A DNA stretch of 64,000 nt from Ferrimonas gelatinilytica (GTDB taxonomy: Bacteria > Pseudomonadota > Gammaproteobacteria > Enterobacterales > Shewanellaceae), in the NCBI RefSeq assembly GCF_039544205.1, contig NZ_BAABLF010000004.1:62001-126000 (forward strand). The letters are read 5' to 3'. Position numbers and translations under genes: made by a program. Under the pieces are notes generated by a model. It worked only from the letters and a program-made list of their open reading frames with translations, ran no database searches and was not told the DNA's origin. This document shows positions 16,052-25,232 of this stretch, piece by piece (positions within the stretch are counted from its first letter, which is position 1; the number at the start of each line of letters is the position of its first letter).

Positions 16052-18532
16052 TCAGGCTTTGCGGATATTGACCGCACACTTCTTGTAGTCGGTCTCTTTA
16101 GAGAGGGGGTCCGTCGCATCCAGCATCAGCTTGTTGACCATCTGGCTGGCATCGAAGAACGGCATGAAGGTCAGCCCTTTAGGCGGCTTATTACGACCTT
16201 CGGTTTCCACCCGGGTCTGGAGACTGCCACGACGACTGGTCACCACCACCGCATCACCGCGCTTGAGGCCCCGGACCTCGGCATCCTCAGGATGCATGTA
16301 GAGCTTGGCATGGGGGTAGGCGTTGTGCAGTTCAGGAACCCGGTTGGTCATGGTTCCGGTATGCCAGTGCTCCAGCACCCGCCCAGTGCTGAACCAGAGA
16401 TCAAACTCCTTGTCCGGGCTCTCCGCCGGCGGTTCATAGGGGCTGGCGATCACCACCGCCTTGCCATCCGGATTACCGTAGAAGTCGAATCCATCCCCCT
16501 TGGCATAGGGGTCTCGGCCGACCTTGAAGCGCCACCGGGTCTCCTCGCCATTGACCACGGGCCAGCGTTTTCCCCGGTTGGTGTGGTAGGTATCAAAGCT
16601 GTCCAGGTCATGGCCGTGGCCCCGACCAAAGGTGGCATACTCCTCGAACAGCCCCTTCTGGACGTAGAAACCGAAGGCGTCCGCCTCATCGTTGAGGGGG
16701 GACTTGCAGTCCGAACGGGGAAACTTGTCCACCGTGCCGTTGGCAAAAAGCACCTCGAACAGCGTCTTGCCTCTGAGTTTCGGAGCCTTCGCCAGCAAGG
16801 CTTCCGGCCATACCTCCTCTACGGTAAAACGCTTAGAGAACATCATCAGCTGCCACAGATCGGAGTGGGACTCACCCGGTGCCTTCACCATCTGATGCCA
16901 GAGGTGAGTACGCCGTTCCGAATTACCGAACGCGCCCTCCTTCTCCACCCACATCGCGGTGGGCAGAACCAGGTCCGCCACTGTCGCCGTCACCGTCATG
17001 TAGGGATCGGACACCACCAGGAAGGTTTCAGGATTCAGGTAGCCCGGCAGCACCTCCTCGTTGGTGTTGGGCCCCGCCTGCAGGTTGTTGGTGCACTGGG
17101 TCCAGTAGCAGTTCATCACCCCATCTTTAAGCTTGCGGCAGTGCTCCACCGCATGGAACCCGGGCTTGGCGGGAATGGTGCCCTCCGGCACGCCCCAGCG
17201 CTTCTCGACCTTGTCCCGGTGCTTATCATTGGTCACCACCATGTCCGCGGGCAATCGGTGGCAGAAGGTTCCCACCTCCCGGGCAGTACCACAGGCTGCC
17301 GGTTGACCGGTGAGCGAGAAGGGACTGTTGCCCGGTTCGGAGATCTTGCCGGTCAGCAGGTGCAGGTTATAAACCGAGTTGTTGGCCCAGACCCCGCGCA
17401 CATGCTGGTTGAAGCCCATGCACCACAGGCTCATCACCTTGGTATCGGGGTCGGCGTAGGCCTTGGCCAGGGTTTCCAGCTGCGCTACCGGCACCCCCGA
17501 GGCTTCCGAGGCTCGCTCCAGGGTGTATTCGGCGATGTAGCGCTTGTACTGGTCAAAATCCATCCCTTTCATCGCCCCGGAACCGGCATTCTTCGCCGCT
17601 TTTTCCCGGGGGTCCTCCGCCCTCAGGCCATAACCGATGTCTGGTGTCGCCTCGGCGAAGCGAACATGCTTTTTCACGAACTCGGTGTTTACCGCATCGT
17701 TCTGGATGATGTAATTGGCGATCGCGTTGAGGATCATCAGGTCCGACTGAGGTGCCATCACCATGGCGTTGTCCGCCAGGTCAAAGCTGCGATTCTGGTA
17801 AGTGGAGAGGACATGCACCTGGCAGCCCTCGTGGGAGAGCCGACGCGCAGTGAGGCGATCCCAAAGAATGGGATGCATCTCCGCCGCGTTGGATCCCCAG
17901 AGCACAAAGGCGTCAGCGTGCTCGAAATCGTCGTAACACCCCATCGGCTCATCAATGCCGAAGGCGCGCATAAAGCCCACCACCGCCGATGCCATACAGT
18001 GACGGGCGTTAGGCTCTAGGTTGTTGGAGCGGAATCCCGCCTTCATCAACTTCTGTGCAGCGTAACCCTCCCAGATGGTCCATTGACCGGAGCCAAACAT
18101 GCCCACCGAGGTGGGACCCTTGGTCTTGAGACTGGCTTTCCACTTTTCCGCCATGATATCGAAGGCCTGGTCCCAACTGATGGGGGTCAGTTCACCACTC
18201 TTATCGTACTTCCCGTTTTTCATCCGCAGCAGCGGCCGGGTGATGCGCCCCTCCCCGTACATGATTTTGGCCAGGTAGTACCCCTTGACGCAGTTCTTTC
18301 CCTGATTGACCGGACTTTCAGGGTCCCCCTGGGTCGCCATCACCTTGCCACCCTGGGTGCCCACCAGCACCGAGCAGCCAACACCGCAGAAACGGCAGGG
18401 CGCCTTCTGCCAATTGAGATCCGGGCCAGATTGCGCCGCCCGCACCAGAGCAGCCGGCAGGGTCGCCCCGGCAACAGAAGCCGCGGCCAGGGCAGCCTTG
18501 GCTTTGAGAAAACTTCGACGTGAGACTTTCAT
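16052..18532 (-). CDS. napA: NapA, periplasmic nitrate reductase catalytic subunit (second copy)
   Basis: An 826-residue periplasmic nitrate reductase. Tat motif SRRSFLKA at residues 4-11; [4Fe-4S] cysteines at 46, 49, 53 and 81; molybdenum-ligating Cys179 in NARHCMASAV. The two NapA proteins share residue numbering at all key positions but differ in many surface stretches, for example FEHADAFVLWGSNAAEMHP here against IDYADTFVLWGSNAAEAHP. It overlaps napD by 4 bases and is followed by napB and modA. Shewanella-type bacteria often carry two Nap forms, but those differ in accessory genes, whereas here both are bare napDAB. Confidence 0.97.
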   Translation of the reverse strand: MKVSRRSFLKAKAALAAASVAGATLPAALVRAAQSGPDLNWQKAPCRFCGVGCSVLVGTQGGKVMATQGDPESPVNQGKNCVKGYYLAKIMYGEGRITRPLLRMKNGKYDKSGELTPISWDQAFDIMAEKWKASLKTKGPTSVGMFGSGQWTIWEGYAAQKLMKAGFRSNNLEPNARHCMASAVVGFMRAFGIDEPMGCYDDFEHADAFVLWGSNAAEMHPILWDRLTARRLSHEGCQVHVLSTYQNRSFDLADNAMVMAPQSDLMILNAIANYIIQNDAVNTEFVKKHVRFAEATPDIGYGLRAEDPREKAAKNAGSGAMKGMDFDQYKRYIAEYTLERASEASGVPVAQLETLAKAYADPDTKVMSLWCMGFNQHVRGVWANNSVYNLHLLTGKISEPGNSPFSLTGQPAACGTAREVGTFCHRLPADMVVTNDKHRDKVEKRWGVPEGTIPAKPGFHAVEHCRKLKDGVMNCYWTQCTNNLQAGPNTNEEVLPGYLNPETFLVVSDPYMTVTATVADLVLPTAMWVEKEGAFGNSERRTHLWHQMVKAPGESHSDLWQLMMFSKRFTVEEVWPEALLAKAPKLRGKTLFEVLFANGTVDKFPRSDCKSPLNDEADAFGFYVQKGLFEEYATFGRGHGHDLDSFDTYHTNRGKRWPVVNGEETRWRFKVGRDPYAKGDGFDFYGNPDGKAVVIASPYEPPAESPDKEFDLWFSTGRVLEHWHTGTMTNRVPELHNAYPHAKLYMHPEDAEVRGLKRGDAVVVTSRRGSLQTRVETEGRNKPPKGLTFMPFFDASQMVNKLMLDATDPLSKETDYKKCAVNIRKA

Positions 18533-18792
18533 GACAACAAATCCTCGCTCAGGTGAGCCACCTGCTGATACACCAAAACGGTACTGAGCACCCCATCCAG
18601 GGCCCCGATGGCCGCCACCTTGTCTTCGGCGGTACGACTGTCGGCGGACTCCAGGGTGACAACCAACTTGTGTTCGGCGGTATGGGCGTGGATCTCGGCC
18701 CCTTCAATGGCCGAGATGCCCGCTCGCGCCAGGGCCTGGCCGCTGGGGTGCACCTGCACCACCAGGCTGCTGATGTGATATTGAGAGGCCAT
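18529..18792 (-). CDS. napD: NapD, NapA signal-peptide-binding chaperone (second copy)
   Basis: An 87-residue NapD homologue: ASQYHISSLVVQVHPSG at the start, AEIHAHTAEHKLVVTLE in the middle and VLSTVLVYQQ near the end. It binds the twin-arginine leader of the adjacent NapA. The ATG at 18792 is preceded by GAGGG. It opens the napD-napA-napB-modA unit and overlaps napA by ATGA. Confidence 0.92.
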   Translation of the reverse strand: MASQYHISSLVVQVHPSGQALARAGISAIEGAEIHAHTAEHKLVVTLESADSRTAEDKVAAIGALDGVLSTVLVYQQVAHLSEDLLS

Positions 18793-18999
18793 GACGCCCT
18801 CGCAAGAAGAGATGGGTCTTAAGAAGATAGTTCAGTGAGCACTTTGGTCACTGCAGGAAGCGATTGGGGTAGCATTTTTAGCTCTACAGGAAGACGACGT
18901 CGTGGCCTGAAAAGGCACAACTCCCTCGCAAGGTCTGGAATCAACCCCGTCATGGGCTATGCCTAGAAGAGACCATGTCCACCGAAGCGGAGGGGGGAG
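18793..18999. promoter_or_regulatory. Divergent region between the second nap operon and the GNAT gene
   Basis: 207 bases that should hold promoters in both directions. Visible symmetry: CAGTGA (18833-18838) and TCACTG (18848-18853) with a 9-base spacer, too wide for a standard CRP site. A 10-base palindrome ACGACGTCGT lies at 18894-18903. No confident promoter or FNR box was identified. Confidence 0.35.
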
Positions 19000-19578
19000 A
19001 TGAAGATAACGGCCGCCGAGCAAACCCAGGCCCGTGAACTGGCCTTTCTGATCAATCTTGCCGGCGAGGGGATCCCGGAATACCTGTGGAGCGCATTGGC
19101 CGAAGCGGGTGAAAGCCCGCTGGATGTCGGCGCTCGGCGGGCCGCGCGGGAGGAGGGCGGCTTCAGCTACCACAACGCCAGGGTTTGCCTCGACGACAGT
19201 GGCGAGCTGATGGGGATGGTGATCGCCTACCGGCAGCCCGACCCCTATGATCTGGACGCTCTGTCCGAGTACCCCGACATCGTGCGGCCACTGGTGCAAC
19301 TTGAGGCGGAAGCGCCCGGTAGCTGGTACATCAACGCCATCGCCACCGACGCCCGTTTTCGCGGCCAGGGAGTGGCCACAGCCCTGATGAAGGACACAGA
19401 AGGATCCGCCCGGGAAGCCGGCTGTCGCCAAATGAGCCTGATCGTCGCCTCACAAAACCGTGGGGCCAGGCGACTGTATGAACAGCTGGGCTACCGGGGC
19501 ACGCACGCCCGTCCCGTAGTCCCCTATCCCGGCAGCCCCCATGGCGGTGACTGGGTGCTGATGCTCAAACCCCTTTGA
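19000..19578 (+). CDS. GNAT-family N-acetyltransferase
   Basis: A 192-residue cytoplasmic enzyme. The acetyl-CoA-binding motif is RFRGQGVATALM (the R/Q-x-x-G-x-G/A pattern), preceded by the strand WYINAIATD and followed by CRQMSLIVASQNRGARRLYEQLGYR, the classic GNAT C-terminal half. The acceptor substrate is unknown. It stands alone, divergent from the second nap operon and convergent with the aminotransferase gene, sharing a terminator. Confidence 0.85.
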   Translation: MKITAAEQTQARELAFLINLAGEGIPEYLWSALAEAGESPLDVGARRAAREEGGFSYHNARVCLDDSGELMGMVIAYRQPDPYDLDALSEYPDIVRPLVQLEAEAPGSWYINAIATDARFRGQGVATALMKDTEGSAREAGCRQMSLIVASQNRGARRLYEQLGYRGTHARPVVPYPGSPHGGDWVLMLKPL

Positions 19579-19601
19579 CCCTCCGAGGCAGCAAAAAGCA
19601 A

Positions 19602-19624
19602 AACGGCACCCTTAGGGTGCCGTT
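19602..19624. terminator. Terminator between the GNAT and aminotransferase genes
   Basis: Perfect 10-base arms AACGGCACCC and GGGTGCCGTT with a TTA loop. On the minus strand it is followed by TTGCTTTTTGC, so it chiefly ends the aminotransferase transcript; on the plus strand the T-tract is poor. Confidence 0.8.
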
Positions 19625-19664
19625 GTTCACTGGCGTAAAGCCCTTGCGGCCTGCCAGATCAGTG

Positions 19665-20795
19665 TCAGCGTCGGGCCTCTGCCATTACCTGGGCCAGCGC
19701 AGCCAGGCAGAGGGTGACGTTTTCCTCCCGGGCAGCATACCCCATCAAGCCGATACGCCAGGCTTTGCCCGCCAGGTCTCCGAGGCCGGCCCCGATCTCA
19801 AGGTTAAACCGGTTAAGCAGTGCAGCGCGCACGGCAGCGTCGTCGATCCCCTCGGGAATATGGACGGTGTTGAGTTGAGGCAAGCGATGCGCCTCCTCCA
19901 CCACGAACTTCAAACCCAGAGTATCCAGCCCCGCTTTGAGTTTCTCGTGCATGGCACGGTGGCGGGCCCAGGCGTTTTCCAGCCCCTCCTCTTTAAGCAG
20001 CCGCAGCGACTCGTGCAGGGCATAAAGGCTGTTCACCGGGGCGGTGTGGTGGTAACTGCGCTTGCCGGTGCCAGCCCAGTAACCCATCACCAGGGTCTGA
20101 TCCAGGAACCAGCTCGGTACCGGTGTCTGCCGCGCTTCCAGCTTGGCAACCGCCCGGGGCGAGAAGGAGACCGGTGACAGCCCCGGCACACAGGAGAGGC
20201 ACTTCTGACTGCCTGAGTAGATGGCGTCGATCCCCCACTCATCCACTTTCAGCTCCACCCCACCCAGAGAGGTGACAGCATCGACGATGCTCAGCACCTC
20301 GTGCTCCTGGGCCAGCGCACAGAGAGCCTGGGCATCGGAGAGTGCGCCGGTGGAGGTTTCCGCATGGACAAACGCCAGGAACTTGGCATCCGGATGGCGA
20401 TTGAGCGCGTCCGCTACCTTGTCGACGGAAACCGGCGCGCCCCAGGCATCATCCACCACCACGGCCTCACCGCCGACCCGCACCACGTTCTGGCGCATTC
20501 GCTCGCCAAACACACCGTTGCGGCACACGATCACCTTGTCCCCGGGTTCTACCAGGTTGACGAAGCAGGTCTCCATGCCGGCGCTGCCGGGAGCGGAGAC
20601 GGCGATGGTGAAGGGGTTTTCGGTCTGAAAGGCATACTGGATCAATGCCTTGACCTCATCCATCATCGCCACAAACTGGGGATCCAGGTGGCCCACGGTG
20701 GGTTTGGCCAGGGCTTGCAGCACCTGGGGATGGACATCAGAGGGACCCGGCCCCATCAGGGTTCGCGGGGTGGGGTGAAAGGGGGCAATGCTCAT
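19665..20795 (-). CDS. Class-V aminotransferase (alanine/serine-glyoxylate type)
   Basis: A 376-residue PLP enzyme of fold type I. The start LMGPGPSDVHPQVLQAL with GHLDPQF is characteristic of alanine:glyoxylate and serine:glyoxylate aminotransferases. The PLP lysine is in SGSQKCLSC, and HHTAPVNSLYAL is a conserved substrate-side segment. It likely transfers an amino group to glyoxylate, removing this toxic product or linking it to glycine. The ATG at 20795 has AGGAG 6 bases upstream; a frame to 20861 would add residues with no family counterpart. It is monocistronic. The amino donor (alanine or serine) cannot be fixed from sequence. Confidence 0.88.
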   Translation of the reverse strand: MSIAPFHPTPRTLMGPGPSDVHPQVLQALAKPTVGHLDPQFVAMMDEVKALIQYAFQTENPFTIAVSAPGSAGMETCFVNLVEPGDKVIVCRNGVFGERMRQNVVRVGGEAVVVDDAWGAPVSVDKVADALNRHPDAKFLAFVHAETSTGALSDAQALCALAQEHEVLSIVDAVTSLGGVELKVDEWGIDAIYSGSQKCLSCVPGLSPVSFSPRAVAKLEARQTPVPSWFLDQTLVMGYWAGTGKRSYHHTAPVNSLYALHESLRLLKEEGLENAWARHRAMHEKLKAGLDTLGLKFVVEEAHRLPQLNTVHIPEGIDDAAVRAALLNRFNLEIGAGLGDLAGKAWRIGLMGYAAREENVTLCLAALAQVMAEARR

Positions 20796-20859
20796 GTAGG
20801 CTCCTGCGCACTCGAATAACGAAATACCGTCCCCGAAGGTATCACAGATGGTGCAATGC

Positions 20860-20894
20860 AAAAAAAACAGCCGGACTCAATGTGATTCGGCCGG
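20860..20894 (-). terminator. Terminator of the RND efflux operon
   Basis: On the minus strand an imperfect GC stem (CCGGCC... with ...CCGGC) is followed by TG and eight T residues (A-run at 20860-20867 on +). It lies about 25 bases after the pump gene. Confidence 0.7.
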
Positions 20895-20918
20895 TTTCCA
20901 GGAGATGACGCTGACGGC

Positions 20919-23900
20919 TCAGCGGGTCGCCGCCAGCAGTTCCGCCTCCGCCTCGTTGTCGATGCGGGCCGCGAACAGGCTGTACATCACGGGCACCACG
21001 AACAGGGTGAACAGGGTACCGACAGAGAGCCCGACGGTGATCACCAGGCCGATGTTGAATCGGGATACCGCGCCGGCACCATCCGCCAGCACCAGTGGCA
21101 TCACCCCCAGTACCATGGCGGCAGTAGTCATCAGGATGGGACGCAGGCGCAGCGCCGCCGACTCCACCACCGCCTCAGCCCGCTCCCGTCCCCGGCGTTG
21201 CAGCTGGTTGGCAAACTCAACGATCAGGATCCCGTGCTTGGAGATCAAGCCCACCAGGGTGATCAATCCCACCTGGGTGTAGATGTTGAGAGTCGCCGCG
21301 CCGAGGAACAGCGGGATCATGGCGCCGAAGATCGACAGCGGCACCGTCACCAGCACCACAACAGGGTCGCGCCAGCTTTCAAACTGCGCCGCCAGCACCA
21401 GGAAGATCACCAGCAGGGCCAGGGCAAAGGTGACGTACAGGGCACTGCCCTCCTGCTCAAACTGGCGACTCTGGCCAGCGAAGTCATAGGCAAACCCCTG
21501 GGGGGCGATCTCCGCCAGCGCGTCCCGCAGAAAGGCGTGGGCGTCCGCTACGGTCACGGCACCGGGCACCGGCATCGCCTCAATGGTGGCAGCATTGAGC
21601 TGCTGGAACTGCGTCAACGCATTGGGGATCACCTCATTGCTGACAGTCACCAGGGTGGAGAGCGGCACCTGGGCGCCGCTGTCGGTACGGACGTAGAGGT
21701 TGGCGATATTGTCCCGGGTCATGCGGAACTGCGCATTGGCCTGGGGGATCACCTCATAGCTGCGGCCGGAGATGTCGAAATAGTTGGTGCGGAAATCCCC
21801 AAGCTGGGTCGCCAGGGCAACGCCGATGGTCCGCATCGACACCCCGAGCTGGCCTGCCTTCTGTCGGTCGATCTGGATATGCACCTGGGGCTTGTTCATC
21901 TTCAGGGTGTTATTCACGACGATAAACTTACCGGATTCTCGGGCCCGCTGGGTCAGCTCCGCCGCCACCTGATACAGGGTGGCGTGATCCGCCGTGGAGG
22001 TGATCACGAAGGCGATGGGCAAACCGGAGGGCGCACCGGGCAGCGCCGGCGGGTTAACCGAGAAGACGTTCATGCCCGGGATCTTTTTCACCATCGCCTG
22101 CAACTCAGGCTGGATCGCCATCTGGGTGCGCTCACGCTCACTCCAGGGCTTGAGTACCAGGCCCCCCATAAACTGACTCTCCGCCGGATAGCCGGCAAAC
22201 ATGAAAGTTTGCTGATACTCCGGGAAGCTTTCCGCGATCTGCTGGAACTGCTTGGCGTACTCGAAGCTGTAATTCACGTTGGCGTTGTCCGGCCCCATGG
22301 CGATGTTGAAGATAAAGCCCTGATCTTCATCCGGCGCCAGCTCGGAACGGGTCAGCATGAACATCGCGGCGATGGCCAGAAGCAGCAGCGGCACCGACGC
22401 CAGGATGGGGCCCCGGTAGCCATGCACCACCTGGCCAAGCAGGGACTGATAGCCCTCCTTGAGACGGCCAAAATGGTGGTCGAGCCAGCGCACGAAACGC
22501 CCCTCCAGCGCCTGCTTGTTGAGCAGTTTGGCGCACATCACCGGCGACAGGGTCAGGGCGATGAAACCGGAGATCAGCACCGCACCCGCCAGGGTAAAGG
22601 CAAACTCGGTAAACAGACTACCGGTCAAGCCCCCCATGAAGCCAATGGGGGCGTACACCGCCGCCAGGGTAAGGGTCATGGCGATCACCGGCAGGGCGAT
22701 CTCCCGGGCGCCGATCACCGCGGCCCGCACCGGCGACAGCCCCTCCTCCAGGTGGCGATGGACGTTCTCCACCACCACGATGGCGTCATCCACTACCAGC
22801 GAGATGGCCATCACCATCGCCAGCAGGGTCAGCAGGTTCAGTGAGAACCCCAGCCCCAGCATGAAGAGGCAGACACCGATCAGCGACAACGGCACAGTGA
22901 CGATGGGGATCAAAACCGAGCGCAGTGATCCCAAAAACAGGAACACCACCAGAATCACAATGAGGACGGCTTCCACCAGGGTCATCAACACCTCATTGAT
23001 GGACTCGTCGATGTACTCAGTGGAGTCGTGGGCGAGGATCTGCTGCATCCCCGGCGGCAGGTTGCGCTCGATCTGCGGCAGCACCTGACGTACCCCGTGG
23101 GAGACCTCCAGCGGGTTGGCATCCGGGGTGGTATTGATACCGATGTAGACCGCTTGCTGGCCTTTGAACACCACCTTAACCTTGTCGGACTGGGCGGCCA
23201 GCTCGATGCGGGCGATGTCCCGCAACTTCACCACACGCTGGCCATCGCTTTTCACCGTGATGTTGCCAAAGGCGTCCTCGTCCTGCAGCGAGGTCGAGGC
23301 CCGTACCGTGGTCACCGTCAGGCTGTCACGCACTTCACCGGCGGCGGACTGGAAGTTGTTGGCCCGCAGCGCCTGATTGACCTCGTCGGTGCCGACGCCA
23401 AAGGCGCGCATCCGCACCGGATCCAGCCAGATACGCATGGAGAACTGTTGGTCGCCAAGCAGCTGCGCCTCGGCTACGCCTGCCACCTCGGTCAGCTTGG
23501 GCTGCACCACCCGGCGCAGGTAGTCGGAGATCTGTACCCCGGACATCTGCTCGTTGACGTAAGCCAGGTACATGATGGAATCGCCGCCGGCGGTGGCCTT
23601 GGCGATCACCGGATCGTTGATCTCCGAAGGCAGCTGACCCTGCACCTTATTGAGCTTGGTGAGGATCTCCGCCATAGCGGCGTTGGCATCCACCCCCAAC
23701 TGCAGGTAGACCTCGATCTGGCTCAGCCCGGCCCGGGAGCTGGACTTGATGTAGTCGATCCCCTCGGTGGAGGCGATCGCCTCCTGGATCGGGGTGGTGA
23801 CAAACCCCTGCACCAGTTCGGCGTTGGCCCCGGGATAGGCGGTGGTCACATTAACCTGGCCAATCTCCATGTCCGGGTACTGCCGCACCTGAAGATCCAG

Positions 23901-23984
23901 CAGTGCCCGAACCCCGAATACCAGCAGCAGCAGGTTCAGCACCACCGCGAGGACAGGGCGGCGAATAAAGATGTCAGTAAACAT
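20919..23984 (-). CDS. RND-family (HAE1) efflux pump, inner-membrane subunit
   Basis: A 1021-residue proton-driven exporter of the AcrB/MexB superfamily. It starts FTDIFIRRPVLAVVLNLLLLVFG, has the TM4 aspartate pair in AISLVVDDAIVVVENV, two large periplasmic loops and a second membrane block containing FLVLAAQFESWRDPVVVLVTVPLS. It would move drugs or other amphiphiles across the envelope with the membrane-fusion protein encoded 9 bases upstream and an outer-membrane TolC-type channel, which is not in the window. No regulator is adjacent. Heavy-metal RND pumps are excluded by length and motif type; the substrate is open. Confidence 0.93.
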   Translation of the reverse strand: MFTDIFIRRPVLAVVLNLLLLVFGVRALLDLQVRQYPDMEIGQVNVTTAYPGANAELVQGFVTTPIQEAIASTEGIDYIKSSSRAGLSQIEVYLQLGVDANAAMAEILTKLNKVQGQLPSEINDPVIAKATAGGDSIMYLAYVNEQMSGVQISDYLRRVVQPKLTEVAGVAEAQLLGDQQFSMRIWLDPVRMRAFGVGTDEVNQALRANNFQSAAGEVRDSLTVTTVRASTSLQDEDAFGNITVKSDGQRVVKLRDIARIELAAQSDKVKVVFKGQQAVYIGINTTPDANPLEVSHGVRQVLPQIERNLPPGMQQILAHDSTEYIDESINEVLMTLVEAVLIVILVVFLFLGSLRSVLIPIVTVPLSLIGVCLFMLGLGFSLNLLTLLAMVMAISLVVDDAIVVVENVHRHLEEGLSPVRAAVIGAREIALPVIAMTLTLAAVYAPIGFMGGLTGSLFTEFAFTLAGAVLISGFIALTLSPVMCAKLLNKQALEGRFVRWLDHHFGRLKEGYQSLLGQVVHGYRGPILASVPLLLLAIAAMFMLTRSELAPDEDQGFIFNIAMGPDNANVNYSFEYAKQFQQIAESFPEYQQTFMFAGYPAESQFMGGLVLKPWSERERTQMAIQPELQAMVKKIPGMNVFSVNPPALPGAPSGLPIAFVITSTADHATLYQVAAELTQRARESGKFIVVNNTLKMNKPQVHIQIDRQKAGQLGVSMRTIGVALATQLGDFRTNYFDISGRSYEVIPQANAQFRMTRDNIANLYVRTDSGAQVPLSTLVTVSNEVIPNALTQFQQLNAATIEAMPVPGAVTVADAHAFLRDALAEIAPQGFAYDFAGQSRQFEQEGSALYVTFALALLVIFLVLAAQFESWRDPVVVLVTVPLSIFGAMIPLFLGAATLNIYTQVGLITLVGLISKHGILIVEFANQLQRRGRERAEAVVESAALRLRPILMTTAAMVLGVMPLVLADGAGAVSRFNIGLVITVGLSVGTLFTLFVVPVMYSLFAARIDNEAEAELLAATR

Positions 23985-23993
23985 GGCGCCGCC

Positions 23994-25076
23994 TTAACCT
24001 TGCGTCTCGGCAGCCAGCTGCACCGGCGCCTCATGATCCAGCTTGAGTGTACCGGCACTGATCACCTGCTCCCCCGCCTCCACGCCGGAGAGGATGGCAA
24101 CCCCATCCCCGCGCTGCTCACCCAGCTCCACGTAGCGACGATAGGCACGCAACTGGCCCGCCTCATCCTCCTGCACCACGAAGACCGCATCCCCAAAGGG
24201 GCTGTAGGTAATCGCCGTGGAGGGCAGGACCACGGGCTCGATGGTGTCGCGCATCAGCAAACGGATCTCGGCATACATGCCGGGCCGCAGCCGCCCATCG
24301 GCATTGGGAACCTCCGCCCGGATGGCGATGTTACGGGTATTCTCATCCACCTTGGCTTCCAACGCGGCCACTTTGCCCGTGAAAGCCACCCCGGGGTAGG
24401 CACTGTTGTGAAAAATCACCTCCTGGCCGACATAGAGCGCCGGCAGGTGCTGTTCCGGCACGGAGAAGTCGGCATAGAGGCTGGAGAGATCCTGCAAACT
24501 CACTATGGTATCCCCCGCCTTGAGATACTGCCCCAGATCCACCTGGCGGATCCCCAGCTGACCGGAAAATGGCGCCACCAGGGTCTTTTTGGCGATATTC
24601 GCCCGGGTCTGGGCCACCGCCGCCTGAGCCACTTTCAGGTTGGCGCTGGACTCATCAAACTCGGTGGCAGAGACGTTACGGCGCTCGAAGAGGACCTTGA
24701 TACGGTCATGCTTGATCTGCGCCAGTGACTCCTGGGCCAGCAGGCTGGTCAGGTTCGCCTGCTCAACGCTGTCATCCAGTTGCAGCAGCACCGTGCCCTT
24801 CTCCACCTTCTCACCACTGTTAAATGGCATCTTGGTGACGATACCCGCCACCTCGGTGGAGAGTTCAGTCCCTGCGATGGCGGTCAAGGTGCCGACGGTA
24901 GCGATCTGGGGGCGCCACCGCTCGGTGGTGGCGGTGATCGCCGACACCGTGGCCGGCGGCGGAGTAAAGTTGGAAAACCGCGCCATCCCTTCGCTGATCT
25001 GCCGGTACTTCAGTCCCGCCAGAACCGCCAGTACCAGCAATACGCCGCCGATAACGAGAACGCTTCGCTTGAACAT
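23994..25076 (-). CDS. RND efflux membrane-fusion (periplasmic adaptor) protein
   Basis: A 360-residue adaptor of the HlyD/AcrA family. An N-terminal membrane anchor (VLVIGGVLLVLAVLAGL, residues ~6-22) is followed by the barrel-sandwich half motif TELSTEVAGIVTKMPFNSGEKVEKGTVLLQLD, a helical hairpin of ~80 residues, and the returning lipoyl half VAPFSGQLGIRQVDLGQYLKAGD. It bridges the RND pump to an outer-membrane channel. The start has AGGAAG upstream. It is the first gene of the two-gene efflux operon. Confidence 0.92.
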   Translation of the reverse strand: MFKRSVLVIGGVLLVLAVLAGLKYRQISEGMARFSNFTPPPATVSAITATTERWRPQIATVGTLTAIAGTELSTEVAGIVTKMPFNSGEKVEKGTVLLQLDDSVEQANLTSLLAQESLAQIKHDRIKVLFERRNVSATEFDESSANLKVAQAAVAQTRANIAKKTLVAPFSGQLGIRQVDLGQYLKAGDTIVSLQDLSSLYADFSVPEQHLPALYVGQEVIFHNSAYPGVAFTGKVAALEAKVDENTRNIAIRAEVPNADGRLRPGMYAEIRLLMRDTIEPVVLPSTAITYSPFGDAVFVVQEDEAGQLRAYRRYVELGEQRGDGVAILSGVEAGEQVISAGTLKLDHEAPVQLAAETQG

Positions 25077-25189
25077 GAGTGACTTCCTAATTCGATGATG
25101 CTGCAGGGTCAGCTAGAGTAAAGAGTCTATCGCCGGGCGCAATTTCGCCCAGCATTGGATTTGTAACAGGCTGTTTTAAAATTAAAACA

Positions 25190-25228
25190 CCCCAAAGCTG
25201 TCGATTCACTGAACCGACAGCTTTGGGG
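25190..25228 (-). terminator. Terminator of ilvEDA
   Basis: Perfect 14-base arms, CCCCAAAGCTGTCG and CGACAGCTTTGGGG, with an 11-base loop, followed on the minus strand by TGTTTTAATTTTAA. It begins 5 bases past the ilvA stop codon. Confidence 0.93.
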
Positions 25229-25232
25229 TCCG

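Noticed and set aside
15839..18019. A 726-codon open frame on the + strand opposite napA-2
   Set aside because: Same antisense effect. Its similarity in style to the frame opposite napA-1 simply reflects homology of the two napA genes.
18833..18853. CAGTGA/TCACTG as a CRP site
   Set aside because: The spacer is 9 bases and the arms do not match TGTGA-N6-TCACA.
18894..18903. ACGACGTCGT palindrome upstream of napD-2 as an operator
   Set aside because: A 10-base palindrome in GC-rich DNA occurs by chance too often to stand alone.
21198..24728. Long + strand open frames (548 and 566 codons) opposite the RND pump genes
   Set aside because: Antisense shadows, low-complexity His/Gln/Gly-rich translations, no ribosome-binding site or domain.
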